This document shows, piece after piece, positions 1 through 11,589 of a stretch of 64,000 nucleotides of DNA (its first letter is position 1; every line of letters begins with the position of its first letter). This stretch comes from Notamacropus eugenii. Lineage: Eukaryota > Chordata > Mammalia > Diprotodontia > Macropodidae. The notes beneath the pieces are model-generated. The model was not told the origin of the DNA and searched no databases. It saw only the letters and a program-made list of their open reading frames with translations. Where the stretch lies: positions 279,809,206 through 279,873,205 of the forward strand of contig NC_092872.1 in NCBI RefSeq assembly GCF_028372415.1, written 5' to 3'. The translations under genes and the position numbers were made by a program.

Positions 1-404
1 ACTCTCTCTCCTCCCTGCCACCTGGCCACCACATCTTTTTTCTGCTTACTTCGGATGAAGAAGGTAACGTTCAGAGATGTCAGTAAGGCAGCACAAGCTT
101 TACAAAGCTAATTTTGTAGGGAATCAAGCTCATGATTGAGGATGTGACTGAGTCACACCCAGAGAAGGTCCTTCAGGGGCTTCACTCCAACTCAGTGCAG
201 TTATACAGATACGCACTTGTTTCATCTCTTCCTTTCTTTTGCCAAGCTGGTGCCCCATGCTGACTGTCCTCTAGGTGAGGGGACAGTGTTCTTTGGGGCC
301 CAGTGATCTGTACAACATATCAGCACATGAAGATAAATGCTTGTCTTCCAGAAGAAAATCACTATCAAACACTGTAAGAAGAAGCCGACCTGACACCTTC
401 TGAC

Positions 405-535
405 ACCTGGGATTGACTCCGCCCCCTCCCACCTGCATGACCCTTGGCTCCTCCGAGCCTCAGCTACAAAACCCAGAGGGTTGGACTAGATGACTCATGA
501 AGTCCCTTCCAGTCCTTCCTACCTTCTGATCCAAG
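405..535 (+). mobile_element. MIR/THER-type SINE
   Basis: Recognised from CCTCAGCT...GGGTTGGACTAGATGACTC followed by AGTCCCTTCCAG, the 3' part of therian core-SINEs. Diverged copy. Confidence 0.6.
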
Positions 536-1829
536 GAACAAATGAAGGCCACAGATACATTATTTATACTGTACTTGGATGTGTGATTTTTCATCATATA
601 AATTGAAGCCCTCTGGAAGAAAAAAATGAAAGTACAATGGAGAGAAAGCATGACTCTTCCAATTAATTCCAGAAATGGAAAAGAAATGGCCAATAAAAGC
701 TGCCTCTAACACGTACTATGCATGAGCTTCAATGTGTCAACAGTAATTATTTTGGACTATAAAATATAGCCATAAGGAGGTAATAGGATTGAACAAGGAC
801 TCAAAACTCTGATCATCCAGGAGAGGAAACTGTCAGTCTGCTAATAAAATAAAAATGATTCTGGGGGAAACTGACCCTCAAGTCCTCCTATACAACATGG
901 GAAATGAAATCTTATCTTGGCTGATACACCCATGCAATAATTTAGACCCCAGAGCTGAGCTGGGGCCAGGGAGGGGGAAAAGGGGAATGAGCCTACAATT
1001 CTAATTAGGGAAATGAGGTACTTCCATATTTTATCTCTTGACAGTCCAAAGCAAAGGGAGGAAGATTCAAGTTTCAGAAATATCACTGATGAGTACCCAG
1101 GAAGGAAGGTGACCTTGTTCATTCATCAGCCTCTAAAACAAACAAAATGAAATCTAAGTATGTACAGCAATGGAACCCTAACGAGAGGCCCACCTTCATG
1201 CTTCAATCTTGCAGCATTTTCATGGGGCATTCTGTGTAGGATCTGAAGCCTCCCACCAGAATACATCGAAGGCACGACTTCAGGAACATCTTAGTGTATC
1301 TGACAAACAACCCAGCAACAACTCCAGGGAAGCGATGGGTCTTTCTGAACTTGTGGTAGCACCATGATGAAATTGGCTAGATAGTTGTCCAGAGGCCGAG
1401 CACCCACTACCATCATCAGAAATGATCTATCCAAAGGCAGTAACAAGGTTTTCACCTGACAATCCTGTAAATGTCTGAGCTCTGTCCTCTCCCATGCAAT
1501 GGACAAGAAGAAAGATGGGGCCAAGGAAGAGAGCCACTGAGAGGCAGAGAAAGTTGGAATTTCATGGGGATGGAGAGTACAGATCACAGAGGTGACACCC
1601 CTTAGCAAATGGTTTCCATGAGAGTTGTCATGGCCCCCAGCACTGATCTCTGGGGAAAAGACCAGCTCCTAGACAATCCATGGCTCAGCCAGCTTGTGGG
1701 CATTGATCTGCTCCTGGCTACACTCAGGGAGGCCTGTAGTTAGGGTCCTTAGGAAGTGTACCTGCCATCTTTGGGTTCCTTCCATTCTCAGACTTCCCCT
1801 TACTAGATCCTGATTGCACCCCTGGGAAT
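536..1829. other. no recognised feature
   Basis: Intronic sequence. No coding exon, RNA gene or repeat family was recognised; open frames are under 110 codons and without known motifs. Confidence 0.5.
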
Positions 1830-2050
1830 TCTTCATTTCCTTCAAAGCTCCATTCAAACTTCACCTCCTCCATGAAGCCTTCCATGCCTGATTCCTCTCT
1901 CTCTCCTCCCCACTCCCAGCTGTTCGTCACTCCCCAGTCTCTGTTTTGTATATAATTAGCATATACTCTCTGGTGGCCCTTTGGTCTGTGCCAGCCGCAT
2001 GAGAGCCCCCAGGACCTAGGACATAGGAGGTGCTTAATGAGTGTTGGTTA
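1830..2050 (+). mobile_element. LINE L2 3' end
   Basis: Contains CTTCACCTCCTCCATGAAGC, CACTCCCCAGTCTC and ends AGGAGGTGCTTAATGAGTG, in the order of the L2 3' end. It is followed by a weak minus-strand MIR-like stretch to about 2190. Confidence 0.65.
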
Positions 2051-2399
2051 ATCAGCTGACTGGGGCAAGGCAGGGATTACTGTACTCAGTTTTATAGGCA
2101 GAAATTAAGGTGAAGGTGGAGAGACCTGAATACCTATTCCCAGGTCACAGGTGGTTAGGCCCACCAGGTTTCCTGTCTCCTAGTCTAAGGCTCACTCATA
2201 ACACTGAGCAGCTTTTCTAAGTAAGGGAGCACAATTGTGGGCACTGGGGGTGGAGGGACTCAGTAAGTATCTGTTGAGTTGATCCATGCTAGGGGGTGCC
2301 AGAACACTACTCCCAAGCCTTCTTTTAGACAGGACTGAGAACTTTGCAGAGAGCTCTCCATTTTCCATCAGCTGCTCAGTGGACATCATGCTTGAGCTG

Positions 2400-2935
2400 G
2401 GCACTCTGTGCTCCCTACCCCCTTCAGGTCCCTTCTGGTGCTGTCTTTCCCCATTAGACCACAGGCTCCTTGAGGGCAGGGATGGTCTTTCTCTTTCTTA
2501 CGAGCACAGTGTCTGGCATTAGTAGGCTCCTAATGTTTACTGAACCGAACTGAGTAGAGCAAATTGGGCTCTTTGTAGTTCTGCTCTCAAAGAGGACATG
2601 CACCCAAAACCTTCCCCAAATCTCCCTGCTTCATGAGGTCTCCCCAGTCTGTGCAGGCTCACTCTTTACTCTCTAGGCTTTTCCGGCAGACAGTCTTCTG
2701 GCCTGGGAGTCTACTCCACTCCTAGCCTTCTCACCATGGAAATTTCTTCCATCTTATCTCCCCTTCCTCTGATTGGTCAGCTCCTCCCAGAGCCTCTTCA
2801 TAAGGAAAGTGCTCAAGCCAACTAAGTCCTCCTTCCACTTTCTTCTCCATTGTAAGCTCTTTGAGGTCAGTGACTTTCCTTCCTTTGGCTACTAAGTACA
2901 TTTCAGGCCTCAGCACAGTGTCTGAGGCTTGTTGA
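2400..2935 (+). mobile_element. two LINE L2 3' ends in succession
   Basis: The first copy (about 2400-2545) has CATTAGACCACAGGCTCCTT and GAGGGCAGGGATGGTC and ends near CTAATGTTTACTGA. The second (about 2640-2935) has GTAAGCTCTTTGAGGTCAG and CAGCACAGTGTCTG. Both follow the L2 terminal order on the plus strand. Confidence 0.65.
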
Positions 2936-3164
2936 TGTGACTAGACATGGCTGCACAGTCCCTTCTCCTCTGGGTGGGGGTGGATATGGGAGGAATCGTG
3001 TCACACATTCCTCTGATCACTTAGGTCTCTTCCTGAACTTGCCCAGCGAGTTGCCCCAGTTGTTTTTAATTAGTGAATGTTCTAGCTTATGGGCTGATGC
3101 AATCTGTGTTCTAGCAAAACCCCTGGATATGTCAAAGTTCCTTAGTCGGTTTTAAATGTCATGG

Positions 3165-3368
3165 CCTCTTCTGGCCTTCTTTGGTGAAGCCTAAGAACCC
3201 CTTCACACAACAACATTTTCAAATACATAAATAAAACTGGTAAAAATGAAACTGATTTTATTGAAATAAATATGAAATTTTCTCCCATCCAAGTGCAGGT
3301 ACCCCTTGAATTCTATCCAAGGTTCCCCTTAAGATTCCATGGACCCCAGATTAATAACCTTTGCTCTA
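3165..3368 (-). mobile_element. hAT-like non-autonomous DNA transposon
   Basis: On the minus strand it begins near GCAAAGGTTATTAATCTGGG GTCC and ends with GGGGTTCTTAGGCTTCACCA. The middle, GATGGGAGAAAATTTC...TTTATTTCA, matches a widespread mammalian element with CAGGGGTTCTTAACC-like ends. Family name not certain. Confidence 0.5.
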
Positions 3369-3382
3369 GGTGAACACACATA

Positions 3383-3383
<1 letters not shown>

Positions 3384-3432
<49 letters not shown>
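3384..3432. repeat. (AC)n microsatellite
   Basis: About 24 uninterrupted AC units. Confidence 0.98.
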
Positions 3433-3435
<3 letters not shown>

Positions 3436-3439
3436 TTCC

Positions 3440-5364
3440 TTTGGAAAAAGGAAACAATTACATAGCATTCTCCCAATTGTCACAAGTATTGGGATGCTGG
3501 ATCCTCAGAGGAAAGGCTGCTAACTTGGATTCCAGGGGTAACCCTTGGTGTAATTATTCTTCTAAGACTACAGTTTATAAATCCCATACTGATAGCCTTT
3601 CAATGAACAATTTGCCTCTAGATACAATTAGCTTTTAGAAAAGATACTTATTCAAATGACACTGTCAGTTACAAACCATTTTTCCCCCAGGCCTGGAGCA
3701 CATTTACCCACAAAGAGAATTTGAGGGGGGTGGCAAGAGTGGGCACAATTTTAATGCATGATGGTAGTAAGGCACATGTGTAGACAGGAGACATATGGAC
3801 AAGGCCACTCCTACGTATGGAGTGGCAGGGTCTTGATACCATTTCACTGGAGGTGATGCCAGATGAGCTGCTCTGCTGTGACGAGGGTCTGGATGCCCAC
3901 AGTTTCATCTTCAAAGGTGGCTAAGTTAGGTGGCTAAGAAAATGACACATGGCCTTTACTGGAGGAGCAGATCTGCTGCTGGGTGAGGCAATCTGTCCTG
4001 AGAAGTGCTGGGCTAGGCAGGATGATTGGATGCCGGGCTGATCTCTCAGAAAGAACAGTATCTGGCCTGCGTAGCTGATCTGTGAGACTCCCTCTTGGCC
4101 ACCTCTTACCTCAGGTTCAGCTGGGTGCTACCTACCTATTTTAGAAAGGCCATTGAGATCTCTGAACCTTTAATCAAAGATCAGAAAAAAAAAGCTGCTT
4201 CAGTTCTATTTCCTCAGAGTCTCTGCTCTGAGGTTGATCGCCTCCAAGGAAGGGGGTACAAGTACAGCCTCTTCCTAGTGTTTGCTTAGGGAGGGATCTT
4301 GTCTAACTTAGGGTAATCACCCTAAGACACTTCCCAGACTTTTGTTGAGTCTTATGCAAATGAGTGACTGGGGACAAGGGTGGTGACAATATGTCCCCAG
4401 CCAAGTTCACTGTCTGCTACTCTTTTTATAAAAAATTGAATTATACAAAGCCCTAGGATCCCTTCCAAGGCATCACAGACTTCATTTACACCTGAAAGTG
4501 GCTTGCTTTTATACTTTGCTGTCTCTAAGGTCTTTACAACTTTCAGCTACACTGAAGTCATACATCCTTCCTTCTACAGAGATTATCAAGAGAACTGGCT
4601 TTTTTGAAATTCTGAAGTCCTGTGTTTTTCAAAAGTTTCAAAAGGGTAGGGGGAAGGTGAAGTTACAGTATCTGGTTGAATAACCTCACACCAATTCAAG
4701 TACACAATTCTCATGATCACTAAAAGGCAGGGGGGGGGGGGGGCACAGAACAGACCCAAGGGTTTTTTTTGTTTTTAGAGACTGCATAGCTCAGGAGAAA
4801 AATAGCCATCTGAGACTTGCTGTGTCCGAATCATGTGCTGACCATTTCACTACCACCTCTTCAAGAGCAGACACTAGGTCTGCTAGGAGGAACCTAGTTG
4901 GAGTCAGTTAATAAATGTTAAATAAATATGAAATCTGCTTCTTCCCTCAACGGTCACTTAGTTGATACTTCTAATCAGAAATGAAAAACACAACTTGGTC
5001 TGCCCCTGCCTGCATAAGTGTGTTAAACCATGATGGAGAAAGGTGGAAAAACTGAGCCTCAGATCAAGTTTCCAAAAGTCCACATGGAAATGTTGAGATG
5101 GTGATAAAAGCAATGAGACTGATGTTAAAAAAAAGGCAACACAATTTATAAATACTAACAAATGCTAACTTTTGAACGACTCATAAAATGATTTGGCAGA
5201 AGGTCAAGAATTTCAAGGGAAGTGAAGAAAAAAGAAATCAAAGTGGGCCTGCCAGATCCAAGTTAGTCTAAAGCAGCGAGGGTCGGCCTCTCTCCTCCTG
5301 CTTGTGAGACCTTCAGAAAGTTACTTGGTCTTTCTAGTCTGCGTTGCTCACTTACAACATCCAT
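3440..5364. other. no recognised feature apart from a G run
   Basis: Intronic sequence with no gene or clear repeat. It contains a 14-base G homopolymer at 4730-4743. Confidence 0.5.
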
Positions 5365-5545
5365 GGAATCATTCTAAAAACATTTATTAAGCACCTATTA
5401 CACATCAGGCACATTGTTCTTAGTGCTAGGGACAGAGCAAAACCGTCTCTGTCCTCAAGGAGCTTAGATTCTCCTGGGGAAAAGCCACATGAGAAAAGAC
5501 CAGTTAATACTAAATATAATATAAAACAATTCATGAGGAGGGAAG
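5365..5545 (+). mobile_element. THER1/MIR-type core-SINE
   Basis: Recognised from ACATTTATTAAGCACCTATT, a degenerate GCCAGGCACTGTG block, and CCTCAAGGAGCTTAGATTCT. Confidence 0.75.
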
Positions 5546-5867
5546 CACTAACAACCTGGGCCTGGTCCCTGAGCTGAGCCTTGATGGCAGGGTGGGCAGA
5601 AGGTAAATTCCAGGTGATAATAAGGAAAGCATAAAGCACTCTGCACTTGGGAGTCACTGTCATCATTACTGATGAGCAATGGAAGACAATTCATCGTGTA
5701 ACCTCATGGCTGGGCCTCATTTCTGACCCCAAGACAGAATCTGCAAACATCACAATTCATTTTATTAATGAGTTTGCATGGGTCTTGGTTCTTTCTAAAA
5801 ATCAAGCCCACCTTCCTAGGATTAAAATTTGTCACCACTGAGGAGGTAAAATTGACCATGTATCATA

Positions 5868-6390
5868 GACTCTGGGAGGCAATATGGTATAGGGGAAAGA
5901 GTCCTGGATTTGGAGTCAGAGAACCTGGGTATGAATCCCTTTTATGATGCTTGCAGCCGGTGTGAGCATGCACAAGTCACGTAAGGCAGCTGGAGGGCGG
6001 TGTAGTGGATAAAGAGAGGACCCTGGAACCAGGAAGACCTGAGTTAATATCTGGTCTTAAACACTCACTCTCTAGGTGACTCTGGCAAAGTCACTTAATT
6101 TCTGTACGCCTCAGATTCCTTAACAGTAAAATGGCAATAATGAGAGTACTTACCTCCCAGGGTTGCTGTGAGGATAAAGTGAGATCATATTTGTAAAGTG
6201 CTTTGCAAACCCCCAAATCAGTAGGTACTGTTATGTTTGCTTAGCCTCCACAGACTATATTTTCTCATCTGCAAAAGGAAGGGACTGGACCATATGACTG
6301 CTGAGGTCCCTCGCTCTCTTGGAGAACTATGATCCACAAGCCTACAACTGAACATATGGACAAAATAATAAATGTTTGTTGACTTGACTG
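5868..6390 (+). mobile_element. MIR-type SINE split by a younger SINE
   Basis: The outer copy has GGGGAAAGAGTCCTGGATTT and CACAAGTCAC up to about 5984. It resumes at 6242 with AGCCTCCACAG, TTTTCTCATCTGC and GGGACTGGACCATATGACTG. The inner SINE occupies 5985-6241. Confidence 0.75.
5985..6241 (+). mobile_element. marsupial tRNA-derived SINE (MAR/WSINE-like), nested
   Basis: Starts GGCAGCTGGAGGGCGGTG TAG, then AGGAAGACCTGAGTT, CAAAGTCACTTAATTTCTG, GGTTGCTGTGAGGATAAAGT and GTAAAGTGCTTTGCAAAC. It interrupts the outer MIR between CAAGTCAC and AGCCTC. Confidence 0.85.
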
Positions 6391-7029
6391 TTTAATTCTG
6401 GACTCATTGCCTGCACACGATGTCTTTCCAAAAAGGACAGACTAAGAGATGAGTTCTACACTTTGTCCATCCTTTCAGTCGAGTTCCAGTAAAAGTCTGA
6501 GCCTGCCTTTTGAAGTCCATGCCAGCTACATATGGCAAAGTTCATCACTAGAGGACAGATTGCTCAGTGGGCACAGCAACCCAAGAAACCAATTTTAAAA
6601 CCACACAAAATGGCTTCCAGTCCTCTAAGGCCCCTATTTGCCTCTATAGCAACAATAGTAGAGCTGTAGAAGAGAGGCGAAAAGAGTGCTAAGAATCACC
6701 TGGTTTGCAGATGGTTCATGATCTTAAACTTGGCCCTTAGTCCTTGATGGGGGAGATCCTGGTTCAGTAAGGAGGGAGCAGCTCAACTACCAGAGGAAAC
6801 AAATCCTTCTGAGCTTGACATTTTCAGTGCCAGTGAGATGAGACAAATGAAGGAAGGCCTGACTTGGTCGAAGGATGATTTAGACTGAGCGCCTCCTTTG
6901 ACAGGCCAGTAAAGGAGTTGGGGGAGTTGGTCTGACTGACCACTCAAAGCTAAGAACCATCATACCATGGGATATTCAGTCATGTCTTAGTGCACTACTC
7001 ATGACAGGGATGTGCAAAAAGAATACCAG
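6391..7029. other. no recognised feature
   Basis: Intronic; no gene or repeat family recognised. Confidence 0.5.
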
Positions 7030-7480
7030 GAAATCAATCCATCAGTCAGCAAGTATTTATTAAGCGACTTCTATGTGCCAGGCACTAGGCACACAGGTAC
7101 AAGATTCATAGTGAGTTTACATTCTAATGGTAGAGACAACAAATACATAAACATATATGGAATAAATGCAAATATATACATAGCAGTTAAATGCAAGGTA
7201 GTTTGGGAAGAAGGACATTAGCAACTGTAGGGCTCAGGAAAGACAGATACAGAAGATGGGGCCTGTGCTGCATCCTTAAGAAAAAGAGGATGTTGGTGAA
7301 ACTGAGGTGATGAGGGAGGCCATTCTAGGCATTACAGTACAAAAGGAGAGGGATGAGAGATGGAGTGTCTTGTGACACTTGTATCAGACAGAAGGCCAAT
7401 TTGGCTGGATCAAAGCATATGGGAAGACGAGCACTGTCCATTTACGCTGGAAAGAAAGGCTGGGGCCATGTTGGATTATT
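7030..7480 (+). mobile_element. long THER1-type composite repeat
   Basis: Opens with CAGTCAGCAAGTATTTATTA and CTATGTGCCAGGCACTAGGC, then GAGACAACAAATACATAAAC. It continues with GAGGCCATTCTAGGCATTAC and GATGGAGTGTCTTGTGACAC, the extended 3' body seen in several other copies here (15290, 18965, 23240, 32560). Confidence 0.7.
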
Positions 7481-7935
7481 TATGCAACACCTGTTCTAGC
7501 AAATGAAGTGGTAACGCAATCTACTATAAAGTCAACAAGACTCTTCAGATTAAATTAACATCTATTTTTATGCTAGCTGTGACTTCAATGCAGAAGTAGA
7601 ACAGGCAAACCTGGCAAGAAATAAATTGGAAAATGTGATTGGAAATAAGGAGAGAGGACAATAACTTGTAGCCCACATAGAAGGCTAATGCTTATATAAC
7701 AAGAACGTGCTCTTTGAGAAAAAAAACAAAAAACCAGAAGGTGCTGCTTGGTGAGCACTGACTAATAACCCTCTCAAAAATGGAAGTGATATTTTAAGAA
7801 ACAGGAAAAGACTCTTCCCTGAATTAGTTGTCTGTATACAGGAGGACTCTAAGGGTTGGAGCAGAGATCAATATGTGTACAAAGCCAGAAGAGGGAGGAA
7901 AAATAAGAAAAGGGAGATGACATACAAGTAAAACA

Positions 7936-8060
7936 ATCAGTCAATAAACATTTATTAAGTGCTTATTATGTGCCAGGCACTGTGCTGAGAACTGGGGATA
8001 CAAAAAAGAGGTGAAAGACAGGTTCTACCCTCAAGGAGCTCACAGTCTAAAACAAATCCA
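7936..8060 (+). mobile_element. THER1/MIR-type core-SINE
   Basis: A well-kept copy: CAGTCAATAAACATTTATTA, GTGCCAGGCACTGTGCTGAG, CTGGGGATACAAA and CCTCAAGGAGCTCACAGTCT. Confidence 0.9.
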
Positions 8061-8110
8061 ATCTGTCCTAGTTAATTGTTACCAATAATGATGAATAAGA
8101 GATGCTCTAG

Positions 8111-8311
8111 TGGGACACCTGCAGCTCCGAGGCCACATGTGGTCCCCTAGATCCTCAAGCGCTGTCCTTTGACTGAATTCAAACTAAACAGAACAAATCC
8201 TCTTAACAACAGAATTTGTTCTGTAAAACTTGGACTTAGTTAAAAGGCCACACCTAAGGACCTAGAAGGCCACATGTGGCCTTGAGGTCGCAAGCTCCTC
8301 TCTAAGACCCC
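8111..8311. mobile_element. palindromic hAT MITE with 8-bp target duplication
   Basis: A 201-bp element whose halves are inverted copies: GAGGCCACATGTGGTCCCCT with GATCCTCAAG on the left, and GACCTAGAAGGCCACATGTGG on the right. The centre has ACAGAACAAATCCTC / GAATTTGTTCTGTAAAACTT. It is flanked by an exact 8-bp repeat TGCTCTAG (8103-8110 and 8312-8319), the hAT target length. It resembles abundant opossum hAT MITEs; exact family name not assigned. Confidence 0.85.
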
Positions 8312-8561
8312 TGCTCTAGACATAGCAAATGTGTAGAATGAATGAAATACTGATGAATAACTCAAGCAATTCCCCCCACCCCCCACCCCAGGTAAATGCC
8401 TGTTTGCCCATGGGCAGATGAGAATCTCCTAAAATGTTTATTAGTGTCCCACCTCTCTCCTGGTCAGTAACTAGAACGAGTGGGAAATTCTTTAAAACCA
8501 AAAAGAACTGTCTGCTTGATTCTGGAAACTTTCTGAAATATTGTTCAATGTTTTATTAAAT

Positions 8562-9067
8562 CAGGGGTTCCCAACCTTGGGTCTCTGAACTTAAAAAAAA
8601 TATGTTGGTAACTATATTTCAATATAATTAACTTCCTTTCTAATTCTATATATTTTATTTTGTACATTTAAAAACATTCTGAGAAAAATATTAATGATAA
8701 CAGGTGATATTTACATAGTGTATATATTAGTAGTACATAGTATATATTTAATATTTATGTTTCTACAGTGATTTCAGGTTTGCAGAGCACCTGATAAATA
8801 TGATTTCATTTTATTCACACAACAACCCTGGGAGGAAGATGATACTATCATTCTGCTTTCCCAGATGAGGAAACTGAGGCTAAGAAGGTGGGGTGACTTG
8901 CCTGGAAACTGGCAGTTACTAGGTATCTGATGAGGAATCTGAACCTAGCTTGCCCCATCTCCAGGTTCAGAGCTCTATCCATGGTACTGCCCAGCTGCCT
9001 CTAAGGGGGTTAGGCTTCATCAGACTGCCAAAGGAGTCCATATCACCAAACAGGGCAAGAACCTCTG
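8562..9067 (+). mobile_element. hAT-like DNA transposon, interrupted by a SINE
   Basis: The left end CAGGGGTTCCCAACCTTGGG pairs with the right end GCAAGAACCTCTG. Flanks TATTAAAT and TCCTAAAT match at 6 of 8 bases, consistent with an old 8-bp duplication. The body has ATTCTATATATTTTATTTTG and GGCTTCATCAGACTGCCAAA. A minus-strand SINE occupies about 8690-9000. Confidence 0.8.
8690..9000 (-). mobile_element. marsupial tRNA-derived SINE, nested in a hAT element
   Basis: The plus strand shows the antisense order: GTGATTTCAGGTTTGCAGAG, CACACAACAACCCTGGGAGG, GATGAGGAAACTGAGGC, AGCTCTATCCATGGTACTGC and CCAGCTGCC at the end. Confidence 0.85.
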
Positions 9068-10089
9068 TCCTAAATAGCTGTTACTCTGCAATGAATTTAT
9101 CAGAAGGCACAGTACTCTGCACCTCAGAGGTAATCTATTATTGATTATTGATACTTCCTTTCAGGACTTTTGTATCCTTGTATTTCTTTTTTATCATACA
9201 TCATGGGACCAAGAACAGCTGACCAGGTGGGCAGAAGAGATGGAGTACAGTGATAGGAAACCCAAGAGCCACCCCTGACAGCCTCCTCCTCAGAAGAGAA
9301 GGGTTTCAGCGAGTCTAACTCAGGCTGTCAGACAGAATCCTGAGGAACAGCTGTCTCAGCTCTTCCCCAAGAATCAAACACATGCAGGGAAGGTGCCATC
9401 TTGCTAATCAGTGTTTATAAACTAAAAAAACAAAACAAAACAAAAACGCTATTTCTTTATCACTCACTCACATGATCATTTTGCAATCTCACTTTGCTGA
9501 TACTTCCCTCCCATTTGAGCACATACACATGCAAATACACACAGATTCATATTCCCTTTCCATAAAATCTCAAGCTTTATGATTTTATGCATTTAAAGCA
9601 TCATTCTGAGAATAAGACCACTAATAACAGCTAGTACTTATGAAGTACTTGTAATTTCATTTTATCCTTACAAGCCTGTGATCCAAGGTCAAACGGAAGG
9701 CAGTCATCACCTGATTCACCACTCTCAGACAACAGATGAGGAGTGAGAAGCCCAAGAGGTTGACTTGATTCACCTCTGTGAACAATTTCAGAGAGGATTT
9801 CTAAACCCTCACCTGATGTGTTGTTAAAGCAAACAAATACGAGTGTCTACGAGAAGTTTACTGACATTATTCTGCCTTCTTTATCCAGATAAAGGACAGG
9901 CTTCGCTTTTAGGCTGTTGGGCATGGCTGTCCAAGACTTGGATCCGGGCACAGCCAGTCAGCTGTACAATCTACAGATCACACAAAGCTCAAAGAAAGAA
10001 GTTCAAAAAAGACTCTGATGAGCCAGATGGTTGGGCTGAATGTAATGAGGAAAATGCAAACCCTGATATTTCACAAGTAACAGAGAGGC
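9068..10089. other. mostly unrecognised; weak minus-strand MIR near 9625-9800
   Basis: A degenerate antisense SINE trace (CTAATAACAGCTAGTACTTA, GATGAGGAGTGAGAAGCCCA) is the only repeat signal. No coding exon recognised. Confidence 0.4.
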
Positions 10090-10280
10090 AAGGCATAGCA
10101 AGGAAGAAGTTCATTTGAAAAAGATCAGAGGGTCTTAATGGACCACAAGCTTAATATGATTCCACGGTAAAATACAACAGAAAAGAAACTGAATACAAGC
10201 AAGATGCATCAAGATAATCCTGCCTATGATTAGGGAAGGGATATCCTGCTGTACTTTGCCCAGGTCAGACATAATTTATA
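10090..10280 (+). mobile_element. LINE L3/CR1 fragment
   Basis: GAAAAAGATCAGAGGGTCTT, AATGGACCACAAGCTTAATA and CTGCTGTACTTTGCCCAGGT CAGAC follow the order of a conserved L3/CR1 3' segment. Degenerate. Confidence 0.6.
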
Positions 10281-10539
10281 AATCACTTCACTTTTGGTGT
10301 CCATGTGATTCACCCAATTCTCCCCTATGGCTCCAAGAAGCTGTAGCGTGCACAGTGGATACACCCTTATAAACCAGTTCAGCAGATGGGCTAAATATAC
10401 CAGCCTGAGGGTAACTGGGGGGTCTCAAACCCTTTGGTGATTTAGGGGGATATCTCTGCCAAGCATGTAAAGACTTTCCTTGGTGGAATGAGTGAAAGAA
10501 AACTATTGTTTCAATGGCCATGAAGATGGCTCAAGCAGT

Positions 10540-11095
10540 GGAGTTGAATGCTTAGAGCTTGGTCCAACACTGAAGACACCAAAGTCATCCACTGCATCCC
10601 AGGCCATCACCAGTCATCTTGACTTTGGTCTTGTCACTGCACTTCAATGACTTTGGAAAAGACCGTGAAGCCAAGGACTTCACAACTCCACCTCACTTAA
10701 ATCTAATTTATGCATGAGTCAAGACATTTACTGAGAAATCACACAAAGCAAGCACTCAAGAGGTCAGAAGAAGCGATTCAAGGACGCTCTCAAGGTTTTT
10801 CTGAAAAACTCTAAGGGACTGTGAGGCATGGGAGATGCTGGTCCAGGGCTTCCCAGCATGGTGTGGCTGCATCCTCTAGAAGCAGAGCAGAATAGCAGTA
10901 GCTCAAAGGAAATGTGAGATGTGCAAACATAGAGCCATCGCTACCCCAAATGTTCACACACTACTTGTGCCTGACTTGTTCTAGAATCTCCAGAGCTGGT
11001 ATTGGTCTGACCAGCCACAGTCACTGTACCTTGACCCCAACATGATGAAGTCATTTCAGTTCTCTGAGAACAAAGGACAACAACCACCCAACCAC
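10540..11095 (+). mobile_element. RTE-type LINE 3' region
   Basis: CCAGTCATCTTGACTTTGGT CTTG...AATGACTTTGG, TCACTTAAATCTAATTTATG CATGAGTCAAGACATT, and a terminal TTCTCTGAGAACAAAGGACA ACAACC, the 3' end typical of marsupial RTE elements and their SINEs. The middle (10735-11020) is diverged. Confidence 0.65.
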
Positions 11096-11209
11096 CCTGG
11101 CCTCTAGCCCTCTGTATGGCCTCCCATCACTTGAAATCTCAGCATCTTGTGGATCAGCTTTGACCTTCACCACTTTCAGTATCCTCTCCCCAGGACTGCA
11201 GAGCTGGAG

Positions 11210-11480
11210 ACAGAGCCACGAACTCCTCCCAAAGCCTTCCACACAGGACTTAAAACTTTCCATGTAACTCTCCAGTTTCCATTAGCAGCTTTGCTTGGTG
11301 TCAACTCAATGGATCCATGTAGCCCCCTCCAAGTTGGCCCCCTTTTGTTTCCCCCCACTCCTTTCAGCTTCCATTTGTCTTCCCCCATTACTGAAAGCTC
11401 CCCAAGGGCAGGAATGTATATCTTTTCTCCTCATCATTCAGCAGTGATAAGACTTGCCCTTTGTGGCTCCAAAGGTCAAA
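11210..11480 (+). mobile_element. LINE L2 3' end
   Basis: CTCCCAAAGCCTTCCACACA, CCATTACTGAAAGCTCCCCA AGGGCAGGAATG; diverged L2 terminal order. Confidence 0.5.
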
Positions 11481-11589
11481 ATGAATAGCAATGAGTGAAA
11501 GCTGTGGAAGGAGATGTCAGGAAAGAATTCCCACTAAGTGCAGCTATCCCAAAGCAGAGTGGGCAGCCTCAAGAGGTCACAGGTCAAGC

